DNA of 64,000 bases from Cenarchaeum symbiosum A (GCA_000200715.1 DP000238.1:1846849-1910848), one strand, 5' to 3'; shown: positions 1 through 8,521, numbered from the stretch's first letter. A program made the numbers and translations. The notes: generated by a model from the sequence alone, not told the origin.

Positions 1-1289
1 CGGACTGCCGCGGGCCCGCCTGACTCGGCCCTGTCGACGACCACCGGCAGCACGGCCCTGCCAAGCGAGCTGCCGCCGAGGCCCTCAAAGGATAGTGTGA
101 CGGGCCCCGAGATGCCGGGGGGCATATCCACGCGGAACTCCTCCCCCTTGTCCGAGCCGCTGCTCGTGCCGGAGGTGCTGGCGAGCACGTCTTCGCCGCT
201 GAGCAGCGACAGCTCGTACTCTACCGATACGGGGCTGTCCTTTAGGAATACGTCCGTTATGAAAAATCGAAAGACTGTCTCCGAGCCGGACTTTATATCC
301 GCGGGCTCCCAGTCCAGCCACACCCGGAACTCCCTGTTGTCGGTGACCGCGCTCAGGCCCGAGCCCTCGGCCGGCTGCAGGCTGAACCGCATGCCGCTGG
401 TATCCTCCGTCTGGTTGTACAGTATATCCCAGAGCAGCAGCTGGTCCATGATTATGTGGACTATCCTCTCGTCCACGCGGGATTCGTCTATCGTGATCGT
501 CCTCTCGGGGACCTGCAGGCCGTTGACGGTGCCCACGTACCCGCCCGCCAGCAGGTCGCCAAACGACCTGGCAAACGCGATCTCCTCGTGCACGATATAG
601 GTCTCGTTGATGTTGGCGGCCTCCCAGCGGAAGGGCATATAGAACGAGATCTCCCTCGGGCCGGGGTCGTACTCGAACCCGGTGATCTCGTCATAGTATG
701 TGACCACGCTGATCTGCTGGGCCCCGTAGTTGGGATCCGCGACATCGTGGTAGGTCCTCTGGGGCACCGACAGCCCGACGTCAAACCTCACGGGGGGGTC
801 GAGCTCCTCCGAGAACGAATCCGCGGTGGTTATCAGCACGCGGAAGCTGTACAGCCCGCCGGTCCTGAAAGGGGCCCCCTCCAGGTGTACAAGCTCCTTT
901 TTCTGCCCCTTGATAAAGTCGAAAAAGTCGCTCCTGTCCTCGGTGCTGACCGTTATCTCCTCGGAATCGGATCCCTTCAGGACAAAGGAGAATATGCCGT
1001 CGGGCGCCAGAAAGGTGTCATCGAACAGGACACGGCCCCCCTTGGAGGCCTCGACATTGTACGTGACATCCCTGAGTGTTATCTTGTTGTCCGCGTTGAA
1101 CAGCGAGAACGTTATCTCCCTGTCCGGGTTGTCCGGGTTTTCATACTGGGACGAGTTGACCTCCAGCGAGACCATCCTGTCACCGAGCGGGACCGGCGGC
1201 AGCACCTCGTATCCTATTCCGTGGCCGTATGCTGCAGGAACTGCAACACACAGCGCCGCGGCCAGCAGCGCTGCCGCAAGCGCCCTCAT
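1..1289 (-). CDS. Exported protein of unknown function (3' end outside window)
   Basis: The reading frame is open from a start codon at 1289 to the left edge, so at least 429 residues are visible and the C-terminus is missing. The N-terminus is a hydrophobic, alanine-rich signal peptide beginning MRALAAALLAAALCVAV. The rest is polar and rich in beta-forming stretches, with many D/E/T residues, which suggests an extracellular beta-sandwich protein. Its start overlaps the stop of the upstream gene by four bases (ATGA, 1286-1289), so the two exported proteins are translated together and probably work together at the cell surface. I do not recognise a family. Confidence 0.8.
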   Translation of the reverse strand, partial: MRALAAALLAAALCVAVPAAYGHGIGYEVLPPVPLGDRMVSLEVNSSQYENPDNPDREITFSLFNADNKITLRDVTYNVEASKGGRVLFDDTFLAPDGIFSFVLKGSDSEEITVSTEDRSDFFDFIKGQKKELVHLEGAPFRTGGLYSFRVLITTADSFSEELDPPVRFDVGLSVPQRTYHDVADPNYGAQQISVVTYYDEITGFEYDPGPREISFYMPFRWEAANINETYIVHEEIAFARSFGDLLAGGYVGTVNGLQVPERTITIDESRVDERIVHIIMDQLLLWDILYNQTEDTSGMRFSLQPAEGSGLSAVTDNREFRVWLDWEPADIKSGSETVFRFFITDVFLKDSPVSVEYELSLLSGEDVLASTSGTSSGSDKGEEFRVDMPPGISGPVTLSFEGLGGSSLGRAVLPVVVDRAESGGPAAV

Positions 1290-2215
1290 GTCCCGGCCTC
1301 CTTGCGGCCCGCCAGGAACCTGCGCCGGAACATAAGCGAGAGCAGCGCACCCGCCGGTATGCCGATTATAGTCCCGATGCTTACATACGGGGCGACGAAA
1401 AAGTCGCCTATCCAGATTCCTCCATCGGTCGTAAGCTCCATGAATGTGCGCGGCCGCAGCACGAGAGTGACCGTCTGGGAATCTTCCCTCTGCTCGCCCG
1501 CGCCGTCCGTATAGCTGACCACCACCTGGAAGGGCACCCGGTGCTCCGAGAGCACCTCCTCCTGTTCGGTGACGATCCTCGAGGTTATGCCCAGGGTGCT
1601 GCCCTTTTCCACGTACGAGAAGGTGTGCAGCGTCTCGCCCCGAAAACCCACGTCGGCCGGGGGCACAAGCCTGACGCTGACGTCGTCAAGGTCCTCATCG
1701 GAGGTCACCGACACGGTAAACGGAAACTCCGCCCCCGCGAATATGGACCCGGGGGTGGACGTCTCTATCGAGACACGCCCGCGGTCCCTTACATCTATGG
1801 GCACAGCTATGCTGGTCCGCGCAGGCTCCCTCGGAGTCTCGTTGTTTTCCAGCAGCACCTGGGAGTACTCTACATTGAGAAAGTGCACACCCGGCGAGGC
1901 GCCGGGGAGGACGGCAAGGTCGACCGTCTCGCCGTAGGATCCGCCGGCGGGCACCCTGCCAGCCCTCACCTCCATTCTATCGGAGTCTATGGCGCCGTCG
2001 GTGCTGAGCCGGAAGACCACCTCATCCTTGTCCTCCCAGCCGTTGTTCTCCACCAGGAACGACACCGCGAGGTCCCGGCCGGCGACCGCCGAGCCCGGGT
2101 ATGTGATCGATACGTCCATCCCTCCCTCTACCGTCTGCTTGATCGTCTCTGCCGCGGCCTGCGGGGCCAAGCCGGCCACGGAGAGGCAGGCCAGGACCAT
2201 TATTGCTCTCCTCAT
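1286..2215 (-). CDS. Exported protein with C-terminal membrane anchor
   Basis: 309 residues. A signal peptide (about residues 1-22, ending ...APQAAA) is followed by roughly 250 residues of beta-rich sequence. These include repeated phrases such as 'PGSAVAGRDLAVSFLVENNGW' style segments, typical of Ig-like or CARDB-like folds. A hydrophobic helix near residues 277-297 is followed by an arginine/lysine-rich tail (RRRFLAGRKEAG), so the protein should sit outside the cell with a short cytoplasmic tail. It is the first gene of a two-gene unit with the exported protein that starts at 1289. The Ig-like reading is inference from composition; no enzyme motif was seen. Confidence 0.75.
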   Translation of the reverse strand: MRRAIMVLACLSVAGLAPQAAAETIKQTVEGGMDVSITYPGSAVAGRDLAVSFLVENNGWEDKDEVVFRLSTDGAIDSDRMEVRAGRVPAGGSYGETVDLAVLPGASPGVHFLNVEYSQVLLENNETPREPARTSIAVPIDVRDRGRVSIETSTPGSIFAGAEFPFTVSVTSDEDLDDVSVRLVPPADVGFRGETLHTFSYVEKGSTLGITSRIVTEQEEVLSEHRVPFQVVVSYTDGAGEQREDSQTVTLVLRPRTFMELTTDGGIWIGDFFVAPYVSIGTIIGIPAGALLSLMFRRRFLAGRKEAGT

Positions 2216-2340
2216 CCCCCTGTATGGTGGGTGGCGGCCTTTCTATATTCGTTAAAGACTGCGGGGGCCGCGGCCCGGATTCGCAGATCGCAGGGCTCTG
2301 GCGGGCCGGGGACCGCCAAAACGCGGGCTTGGGCCGGTGT

Positions 2341-2412
2341 GGAAGAAATTTTTGAGGCGGAATCTGCCCCCCAAAACCGGGTTTTGCACGGCTGGAGGGC
2401 AAATTTACGCCA
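2341..2412 (+). repeat. Dispersed intergenic repeat, copy A (partner at 41942-42015)
   Basis: This stretch and 41942-42015 share a T-run followed by GAGG(C/A)GGAATCTG, then AAACCGGG, then TTGCA(C/A)GGC(T/C)GG, then a G-run and AAA(T/C)T, in the same order and orientation. Both lie just upstream of a gene promoter (TFB here, AMMECR1 there). It could be a remnant of a small mobile repeat or a shared regulatory leader. Confidence 0.5.
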
Positions 2413-2428
2413 AAACTAGCTGTTGCTT

Positions 2429-2437
2429 CATATATGG
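2429..2437 (+). promoter_or_regulatory. TATA box of the TFB gene at 2472
   Basis: CATATATGG centred near 2433. Transcription would be expected to begin about 25 nt downstream, near 2458, where an ATG opens a six-codon ORF (MIVIPW). That ORF ends at 2478 and overlaps the TFB start at 2472. Confidence 0.55.
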
Positions 2438-2471
2438 CAGCCGTGGAGGGGGATCCTATGATCGTGATACC

Positions 2472-3383
2472 ATGGTAAGACAGGAAGGGGCACGCGACGC
2501 CTGCCAGAGATGCGGCAAGGGCAAACTGGTCACCGACAACGAATCAGGCGAGATGTTCTGTGCAAAGTGCGGCTTCGTCATGACCGAGAAGCTCCAGGAA
2601 TCCGGCCCCGAATGGCGCTCGTTCGCACACGACGAGCACGGCGACAGGGCCCGCACGGGGGCGCCCACCTCGCTGACAATGCACGACATGGGACTTGCCA
2701 CGATAATCAACCCCGCCAACAGGGATGCATCCGGCAGGCCCCTGGCGGCATCCATGAAGAGCACGATAGACAGGCTCCGCACGTGGGACAACAGGAGCCA
2801 GGTGCACGAGCCCGTCGACAGGAACTACCGGCAGGCGTTCAGCGAGCTCAACAGGCTAAAGGACAAGCTGGCCATATCTGACGCCGTTATCGAAAAGGCC
2901 GCCTACATATACAGAAAGGCTCTCGACAAGGGCCTCGTCCGGGGCCGCTCCATCTCGGCGCTGATGGCATCCGCGCTCTATGCAGCATGCAGGGACACGG
3001 CCACGCCGCGGAACCTAAAGGATGTAGAGGAGGCGGCCAACATAAAGCGCAAGGACATAGCAAGGTGCTACCGGCTCTTGGTAAAAGAGCTGGACCTGAG
3101 GATGCCCGTGACTGATTCCATACAGTGTGTGGCCCGGATATCGAGCCATATCGGCATCGCTGAAAAGACCAAGCGGTACGCGGTGGTTGTGCTCAAGGAG
3201 GCGCAAAAGCACGAGGTCTCTGCCGGCAAGGACCCGATGGGGCTGGCAGCAGCTGCACTCTATCTGTCGTGTGTAAAGAACGGCGAGGACAAAACACAGA
3301 GGGACATTGCGGATGCGGCCAACGTCACCGAGGTGACGATACGCAACCGCTACAAGGGCCTCAAGGATTCCCTCGTACTCTAG
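2472..3383 (+). CDS. tfb: Transcription initiation factor TFB (TFIIB homologue), copy 1
   Basis: 303 residues from ATG 2472. TFB bridges TBP bound at the TATA box and RNA polymerase during archaeal initiation. The N-terminal zinc ribbon is complete (CQRC at about residues 11-14 and CAKC about 15 residues later). The B-reader/linker follows, then two cyclin-like repeats (about residues 105-200 and 205-300) with the family phrases 'ISALMASALYAACRD' and 'DPMGLAAAALYLSCV'. The C-terminal helix-turn-helix ends 'TEVTIRNRYKGLKDSL'. A second TFB of nearly identical architecture lies at 8978-9898. The start was chosen by alignment of the shared MVR...CQRCGKG beginning. Paralogous TFBs often direct different gene sets. 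Confidence 0.96.
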   Translation: MVRQEGARDACQRCGKGKLVTDNESGEMFCAKCGFVMTEKLQESGPEWRSFAHDEHGDRARTGAPTSLTMHDMGLATIINPANRDASGRPLAASMKSTIDRLRTWDNRSQVHEPVDRNYRQAFSELNRLKDKLAISDAVIEKAAYIYRKALDKGLVRGRSISALMASALYAACRDTATPRNLKDVEEAANIKRKDIARCYRLLVKELDLRMPVTDSIQCVARISSHIGIAEKTKRYAVVVLKEAQKHEVSAGKDPMGLAAAALYLSCVKNGEDKTQRDIADAANVTEVTIRNRYKGLKDSLVL

Positions 3384-3385
3384 AT

Positions 3386-4834
3386 TTACGCGCCGGGCTT
3401 GCCGCTGTCTTTCCCTTTCTCATCTGACATCTTGACATAGCCTCCCTCGACGCCGCCCGGTTCAGGCTCCCCTTTCTCATCAGGCATCTTGACGTATCCG
3501 CCCTCAACGCGCTCGGGCGGCGCTATCTTTTTTGCAGAGCCGAGGCCCGCCGTGGTGATTACCACAGAAGCCAGTATGATAAAGAAGATTATCTGCGGGT
3601 AGGCCTCTGCGTTGGGCAGCCCAAGTGTTAGCGGAAGTGTAGCCAGCACGGCGGCGGCCAGGCCGCGGGGGATCATCACCTCGGTCACCTTCCTGTCTAT
3701 CTTGGAGAACCTCTTCGTCAGCACGGCCCTCACTATGCCCGCCCTCGAGACATATATCACCACGGTGGCAGCTATGCCGAGCACCGCGTATTCTATCTGG
3801 CCAAAGCTTGCAAGCAGCCCGACAAAGACGAAAAAGAACGCGCGGACAAGAAACGTCAGCTGGCTGTGCGTCGGGTCGTCGGACTCTATCATCCTCACCT
3901 TGAACCTGAATATTCTAGAGAGCCTCTGCTTGTTGCCCAGCATCAGGCCAAATACCAGCGCGGTCAGGGCGCCCGATTCTCCGAATGTATTTGCCATAAA
4001 GAACAGCACGAACAGTATCCCCAGGGTCAGCATGTAGGCATGCTGCGCGTTGCCAAACTTTGTCGTGACGTACATCCAGGGAATGCCCACGCCCAGCCCC
4101 AGGACCAGCCCCACCATGAGGGCCCTGCCTATAGTCTCGCCGAGCAGCTCCGGGCTGAACTCGCCTGACAGTATTGCCTCGAACATGATGAACGCTATGA
4201 TCGTGGCCAGGATATCGGTGATCGCGGATTCAAAGCTGAGCATGGACCGGGCCTCCTCGGAGACGCTTATGTTACGGACCAGGTTGAAGACTATCACGGA
4301 GCTGCTCCCGCCCACTATTGTTCCCAGTACTATGCTGCTCATCCACTCCCACCCTATGATATAGTGGGCCATCACCGCCACTATCGCCACCGATACTATG
4401 AACCCGATTACGGAGAGCGCTACTGCAAAGTGGGCGGTCCTTGCCATGTGCCGGAGATCCAGGTTGAGTCCCCCGTCGAACATTATGATGATGAGCGCTA
4501 TTGCCGCAAAATAGGGGACTATCTGGGCCACCACCTCGGGCTGTATGATGCCAAGGACAGGCCCCAGCACCACGCCGAGCACCATCAAAAATGCCACGTC
4601 TGGCACGCCGGTCCTCTTGAAGAACGCCTCGCCTGCCACGCCGAGAAATATGACCACGCCGGCGGCCAGCAGCAGCACGGGGGCCGCCGCTATGTCACCG
4701 TCGGTTATGGTTATGGCCGAGAACGCCTCCTGCACGTCAAGCAGGGGGCCCGGGAGGGCCCATTCCCCGGCAAGTCCCCTTGACTCAAAGAACTCGGCCA
4801 CCACGCCGAACAGGCTGAGCGCCACGGGGATCAT
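3386..4834 (-). CDS. Cation/proton antiporter, CPA1/NhaP-type
   Basis: 482 residues with about twelve hydrophobic segments. Such proteins exchange Na+ or K+ for H+ across the cytoplasmic membrane. Family features include the early 'GEAFFKRTGVPDVAFLMVLGVVLGP' segment, 'IIMFDGGLNLDLR' (the FxxGL region after TM3) and 'FESAITDILATIIAF' (the acidic transport motif). The last 45 residues are hydrophilic and contain two copies of EGGYVKM(P/S)DEKG, an internal duplication. A TATA-like sequence (CTTAAATAAACC, near 4862) lies about 28 nt upstream of ATG 4834 inside the end of the HNH gene. The gene converges on tfb with only two bases between stops. Confidence 0.9.
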   Translation of the reverse strand: MIPVALSLFGVVAEFFESRGLAGEWALPGPLLDVQEAFSAITITDGDIAAAPVLLLAAGVVIFLGVAGEAFFKRTGVPDVAFLMVLGVVLGPVLGIIQPEVVAQIVPYFAAIALIIIMFDGGLNLDLRHMARTAHFAVALSVIGFIVSVAIVAVMAHYIIGWEWMSSIVLGTIVGGSSSVIVFNLVRNISVSEEARSMLSFESAITDILATIIAFIMFEAILSGEFSPELLGETIGRALMVGLVLGLGVGIPWMYVTTKFGNAQHAYMLTLGILFVLFFMANTFGESGALTALVFGLMLGNKQRLSRIFRFKVRMIESDDPTHSQLTFLVRAFFFVFVGLLASFGQIEYAVLGIAATVVIYVSRAGIVRAVLTKRFSKIDRKVTEVMIPRGLAAAVLATLPLTLGLPNAEAYPQIIFFIILASVVITTAGLGSAKKIAPPERVEGGYVKMPDEKGEPEPGGVEGGYVKMSDEKGKDSGKPGA

Positions 4835-4858
4835 TTCGGCGCGCAGTTGCAGCGGGGT

Positions 4859-5875
4859 TTATTTAAGAACCGCTGCCTGCGGGCCTTTCCACGTGGAAAA
4901 CCCGGATTCGTGGCAGTTCTTGTAGCTGTTGTTAATCTCGGTCTCCCACTTCCTGTCCGTCTCGAGCTGCCTCAGTGACAGTTCCAACTCCCTGATCCGG
5001 TCTCGATAGTCCTTATTGCGCACGATGAGATCGCCGACAAATCTTCTCGGCGCCAGCGAGTCTCTCTTTGATATATTGCAGCCGGGACAGCTCAGCACCA
5101 GGTTCCATACACTGTCGTCGAATATGTAGGACCAGGGTATGAAGTGGTCCACGTGTATCCCGCCCTTTTCAAGCTCGGTTTCACAGTAAAAGCAGTGGCT
5201 GCAGTCCCTGAAGATCTTTACATACTTGGTAAGGGATCCCCTGCGGACCATGGCGGACTCGATCTTTGCGACCAGCCTGGGCAGGGTGTTTATCCTCTCA
5301 AGGAACCTTGCCCACTCCAGCAGGACGGCCCTGAAGAGCACCCCATAGTTTTTGGCAAAGAACTCGTATGTGTGCGGGTACAGGACCAGCTCCTGGTCGT
5401 CGTCGCTGTACCTGTAGAATATGTGGCTCTCCCGCGGCTCCATGCCGCCGATCTTCTGAAACCTTGGGACCACAAATGACGTCTTTTTGTCGGCGTGACC
5501 AAAGACCCTCTTTAGTATGTCCGCCTGGGCCTTCTTTTTACATCCGGCGTCTGCCCGCCCAAAGGAGGCCGCAGGATCATGCTCAAAGATATCCCTGACT
5601 ATCCTGACGGCCCGGGGCATCTTCTCGATGTGAAAATCCTGCTTTATTCTGAACAGGCATTCCTGATGCCAGTAGTATTTTAGAAACGACTCGGCTAGCT
5701 GCTCGTACGGAATCCTGCTGGCCATCTCCGGATCCGAGCCGTAGCTGTAGTGCTTGTTGCAGTGGTCCAGCATGGCCCTTGCCAGCGCGAACTTGTACGT
5801 GTTATCCTTGGGGCCCCTTGTAAGTATCCTCAGGAATATGCGCCGCATCTCGGCGTCGGAGGGGACTGCATCCAT
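4859..5875 (-). CDS. HNH endonuclease-domain protein
   Basis: 338 residues. The C-terminal third holds an HNH/McrA-type nuclease core. It consists of a CSHCFYC zinc pair near residue 217, the catalytic 'GGIHVDHFIPWSYIF' (D-H pair), 'VWNLVLSCPGCN' (second zinc pair with the middle N) and 'SKRDSLAP'. The first 210 residues are helical and match nothing I recognise; they may provide target recognition. A TATA box (GGTTTAAAATT, about 5900) is 25 nt from ATG 5875, so the transcript is probably leaderless. No methylase or restriction partner is adjacent, so a restriction role is not supported. A DNA repair or defence nuclease is possible. Confidence 0.85.
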   Translation of the reverse strand: MDAVPSDAEMRRIFLRILTRGPKDNTYKFALARAMLDHCNKHYSYGSDPEMASRIPYEQLAESFLKYYWHQECLFRIKQDFHIEKMPRAVRIVRDIFEHDPAASFGRADAGCKKKAQADILKRVFGHADKKTSFVVPRFQKIGGMEPRESHIFYRYSDDDQELVLYPHTYEFFAKNYGVLFRAVLLEWARFLERINTLPRLVAKIESAMVRRGSLTKYVKIFRDCSHCFYCETELEKGGIHVDHFIPWSYIFDDSVWNLVLSCPGCNISKRDSLAPRRFVGDLIVRNKDYRDRIRELELSLRQLETDRKWETEINNSYKNCHESGFSTWKGPQAAVLK

Positions 5876-5981
5876 GGTCCGGCATATTTTCTTGGAATTT
5901 TAAACCCTGCCTACGGAGCCCCTGCCCGCAGGTACGCCCGGGCCCCTATGCTTTAAAAATGGCCGGCCCGTGGTGTACACA

Positions 5982-6527
5982 ATGAGCGCGACAGAAATAC
6001 TCCGGGAGGACCACCTGCACGTCAAGAGGCTCGAGCATATAATCATCAAGTGCTACGAGGCACTCTACAGGGAGGAGGACGTGCCGTTCTCTGATATTGA
6101 AAAGATAACCATGATAATCACCGAGTTCCTCGACGCCATACACCATGCAAGGGAGGAGAACTCTTACTTTCCCTGTGTGGGGCCGTCCGGCGACTTTGAG
6201 GCGGATGTGAGAAAATTCCTCATAGAACATGAATTTGGCAGAAAGATTGCCGTCCAAATAACACACCACCTGGGGAAATGGAAGAGCGGAGAGGAGGACA
6301 GGGAGCCCGTGGCCAGGTTCCTTCGCACATACGCGATATACCTGATGGACCACCTATCAAAGGAGGACAAGTTCTTTGACGAGGCCGAGAAGGCGCTAGA
6401 CCCCGCGGAAGAGAAGGAGATGTCCGACTATTTCCTGGCAGCAAAGGCCGCCGCTCAGAGGGTGGATGAGCTGGTCAAGGAGATAGACGACCTCGAGACC
6501 CGTAACTGGTACAGGGCAGAGCACTAG
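5982..6527 (+). CDS. Hemerythrin/HHE-domain cation-binding protein
   Basis: 181 residues. The four-helix HHE pattern is visible: 'LREDHLHVKRLEHII' near the N-terminus, 'FLDAIHHAREENSYFP' (H..HxxxEE) about 45 residues later, 'FLIEHEFGRK' and 'YLMDHLSKEDKFFDEAE'. These histidine and acidic residues bind a di-iron centre in family members, which act in O2 or NO sensing and iron handling. ATG 5982 was chosen over the upstream GTG at 5970 because the TATA box (CTTTAAAAA, centre near 5955) is 27 nt away. It is divergent from the HNH nuclease and just upstream of cysC. Confidence 0.85.
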   Translation: MSATEILREDHLHVKRLEHIIIKCYEALYREEDVPFSDIEKITMIITEFLDAIHHAREENSYFPCVGPSGDFEADVRKFLIEHEFGRKIAVQITHHLGKWKSGEEDREPVARFLRTYAIYLMDHLSKEDKFFDEAEKALDPAEEKEMSDYFLAAKAAAQRVDELVKEIDDLETRNWYRAEH

Positions 6528-6575
6528 GGCCTTGGCGGCAAAGGATTTTATGACTATCTTGGGGGGCCTCTTACT

Positions 6576-7091
6576 GTGAAGCCGTTCATACTGTGGATGA
6601 CGGGGCTGCCCTGCTCTGGCAAGACCACGATAGTCAGGGAGCTCCAAAAGGACATACCCAACCTGGCCATGCTCGACGGCGATGAGCTGCGTGAGTGGTT
6701 CTCCCCCAAGGATTTCTCCAAGGCGGGCCGGGACGAGCACAACAAAAGGGTGGCGCACCTCGCAAAGCTGCTCCTCCGGCACGGCGTCCCGAGCTGCGTC
6801 TCGCTGGTGAGCCCCTACAAGAACAACCGCTCCGACGCCAGGGGGATAGTCGGCCAGGGGGACCAGTTCGCGGAATGTTACGTAAAATGCTCTCTCGCAG
6901 AGTGCGAGCGGCGCGACGTCAAGGGCATGTACGCCAAGGCCAGGTCCGGCGAGATCAAGGGGTTTACGGGAATCGACGACCCGTACGAAGAGCCCGAGAA
7001 CCCCGACCTGCTTGTGGATACCGAGCGCGAGGAGGCTGGCGCATCTGCTGAAAAGATCAGGGGCTATCTCAAATCTAAAGGCATGATATGA
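6576..7091 (+). CDS. cysC: Adenylylsulfate (APS) kinase
   Basis: 171 residues from GTG 6576; a TATA-like GATTTTATG lies 26 nt upstream. The enzyme phosphorylates APS to PAPS with ATP. The Walker A motif 'GLPCSGKTT' (residues 10-18), 'LDGDELREWFS' (APS-binding loop) and 'NKRVAHLAKLL' are typical of CysC. So are 'VSPYKNNRSDAR' and the 'FTGIDDPYEEPENPDL' lid region near the C-terminus. It converges on cysQ, which would remove PAP, the by-product of PAPS use. The true end of cysQ probably overlaps the last 17 bases of cysC on the opposite strand. Confidence 0.95.
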   Translation: MKPFILWMTGLPCSGKTTIVRELQKDIPNLAMLDGDELREWFSPKDFSKAGRDEHNKRVAHLAKLLLRHGVPSCVSLVSPYKNNRSDARGIVGQGDQFAECYVKCSLAECERRDVKGMYAKARSGEIKGFTGIDDPYEEPENPDLLVDTEREEAGASAEKIRGYLKSKGMI

Positions 7092-7879
7092 TCCTGTCAT
7101 GCAGGACGCCGTTGCTCATGACCATCCCGTCCTGATGCCTCACATCTTTGTGGTTGTACGTGATCATGTCGCCTTTTGTATCGGTGATCATCCCCCCCGG
7201 CCTCGGCCACTATGCAGCTTGACGCGGCAGAGTCCCATTCGCACATTTTGTCCGTGTACGTAAAGTACAAGTCGGCCTCGCCGCACGCTATCCTGCACGC
7301 CTTGAGGGAGCTGCCCACGCCCTCAAAGCTGCCCACCCCGAGCCTTGCCATCGCCTCCTTCTCCCTCTCCGACAGGTGGTGCCTGCTGCCCACGGCCTTG
7401 GACCTGCCGATCTCGCCTGCATCGCTGGCGCGGATCCCCTCCCACCTGCCGCCGGAATACCTGAACGCCCCCGCACCTTTCTGTGCTGCATAGAGCTCCC
7501 CGCCGTCGGGCCACCCTATCACGCCGAGAATGGGCCTGCCGTCGCGCACCAGCGCAATCATCACCGTAAACTCGCCTGTCCTGTCCACAAAGTCTGATGT
7601 GCCATCAAGCGGATCCACTATCCACAGAGTCCTCTCCCCGAGTCTTGACCCGTCGTCTGCGTCCTCCTCGGAGAGTATGCGGTGCCCCGAGCCCTCCAGC
7701 ATCTCCCTGATCACTTGATTGCTTGCCAGGTCGGCCCCTGTAACGGGGGACCCGTCGGCCTTTGTATCGTGCTCAAACTCGGTCCGGTATACATCCATGA
7801 CCGCGCGCCCGGCCCTCTCTGCGGCCTCCAGCGCCCGGCCGAGTTCCGGCATGCCCCCCCTGACGGGGGGCGTGATCAT
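7075..7879 (-). CDS. cysQ: CysQ-type 3'(2'),5'-bisphosphate nucleotidase / inositol monophosphatase family, apparently frameshifted
   Basis: The enzyme is expected to dephosphorylate PAP (or inositol phosphates) with Mg2+. ATG 7879 overlaps the upstream stop (ATGA). Family motifs include 'TGADLASNQVI', 'LSEEDADDGS', 'LWIVDPLDGTSDFV' (metal-binding DPLDGT) and 'CEWDSAASSCIVAEAGG'. After that glycine pair the frame runs into a basic nonsense tail ending at 7097. Removing one G from the run of seven G (7192-7198) restores 'GGMITDTKGDMITYN' and a normal C-terminus ending at TAG 7075-7077. This gives about 267 residues, the usual family length. It is either a sequencing error or a real single-base insertion. 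The four genes cysC, cysQ, cysH and sat form one pathway. Confidence 0.85.
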
Positions 7880-8085
7880 GTTGTGAGCTCCGGTTTTAAC
7901 ATCCAGACTATGCCCAGCATTACAAACGGCACAGACATGATGCCTATTATCCCCAGTATGGTAAGGAATGTATCCACCGGTATGTTGGGGTTTCCAACTA
8001 TCCACGGCAGCGGCAGGGTAATCACAAACCAGATGCATGCAAGCAGTATCAACAACCGTACCTTCTTTTTCTTGACAGGCTCCAC
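7876..8085 (-). CDS. Small two-helix membrane protein
   Basis: 69 residues from GTG 8085, chosen because the TATA box GAATTAATAGC (centre near 8110) is 25 nt upstream. An ATG-like extension to 8205 has no promoter support. A basic KKKK start is followed by two hydrophobic helices ('LLILLACIWFVITLPLPWIV' and 'FLTILGIIGIMSVPFVMLGIVW'). Its stop overlaps the cysQ start, so the pair is co-translated. Function unknown. Confidence 0.65.
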   Translation of the reverse strand: MEPVKKKKVRLLILLACIWFVITLPLPWIVGNPNIPVDTFLTILGIIGIMSVPFVMLGIVWMLKPELTT

Positions 8086-8352
8086 GTGGGTACGCCGCCG
8101 GGGAGCTATTAATTCCCTTTCCAATGTTGTACACTGCCCCGGGACGGCCGCAGGCAATGCCTCAGCACAGGCAGGACCCTTGCTGTACTGATGCAATAAT
8201 TTCAACTCTCATGCGCCGGTTTGCAGGTTTTGGGTGGTTTTCATGTAAAATTTACAGGATACTGAAGATATATCTCGGGATTATCCGCTTAACCATTAAA
8301 TAGTAATAATTCCTATAAGGAGTAATGTCGGTAAATCCAAGTTCTATCGACT

Positions 8353-8465
8353 AAGGGTGCGTGAGCCCGCAGGATGTTGGAAACTTAACTGGGTCTCCGG
8401 ACACCGGTTAAACCCAAAGGCGGTAGGCCTGAGATCCTGTGCAATGGGCTCGCGCCCTGTTTTAT
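8353..8465 (+). ncRNA. Candidate structured non-coding RNA, no known family recognised
   Basis: The plus strand folds into a closed shape. 8354-8360 pairs with 8452-8458 (7 bp) and 8363-8368 with 8446-8451 (6 bp). 8369-8375 pairs with 8434-8440 (7 bp). Inside are two hairpins: 8385-8392 with 8404-8411 (8 bp), capped by GTC-TCCG-GAC, and 8418-8421 with 8427-8430. A short T-run follows the outer helix, as for a terminator, and a TATA-like CATTAAATAG lies near 8299. The neighbours are a minus-strand gene on each side, so it is free-standing. It does not fit tRNA, 5S, SRP, RNase P or the TPP and fluoride riboswitch consensus I checked from memory. Confidence 0.5.
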
Positions 8466-8521
8466 CTTCTCTGGGGGGCCTGTGCCGCATTTTGCAGTCT
8501 TCTGGCGATACACATCCGGCG

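Noticed and set aside
1229-2419. Large plus-strand ORF opposite the exported genes
   Set aside because: Shadow frame in GC-rich DNA with arginine/proline-rich nonsense translation and no promoter.
4859-5875. Restriction-modification system around the HNH gene
   Set aside because: No methyltransferase or specificity gene nearby.
8353-8465. Reading of the structured RNA as 5S rRNA (the reverse complement contains GTTAAGT near CCGGAGACC)
   Set aside because: The arm lengths and junction do not match 5S (no long helix II/III and IV/V arms), and the T-run supports the plus strand.
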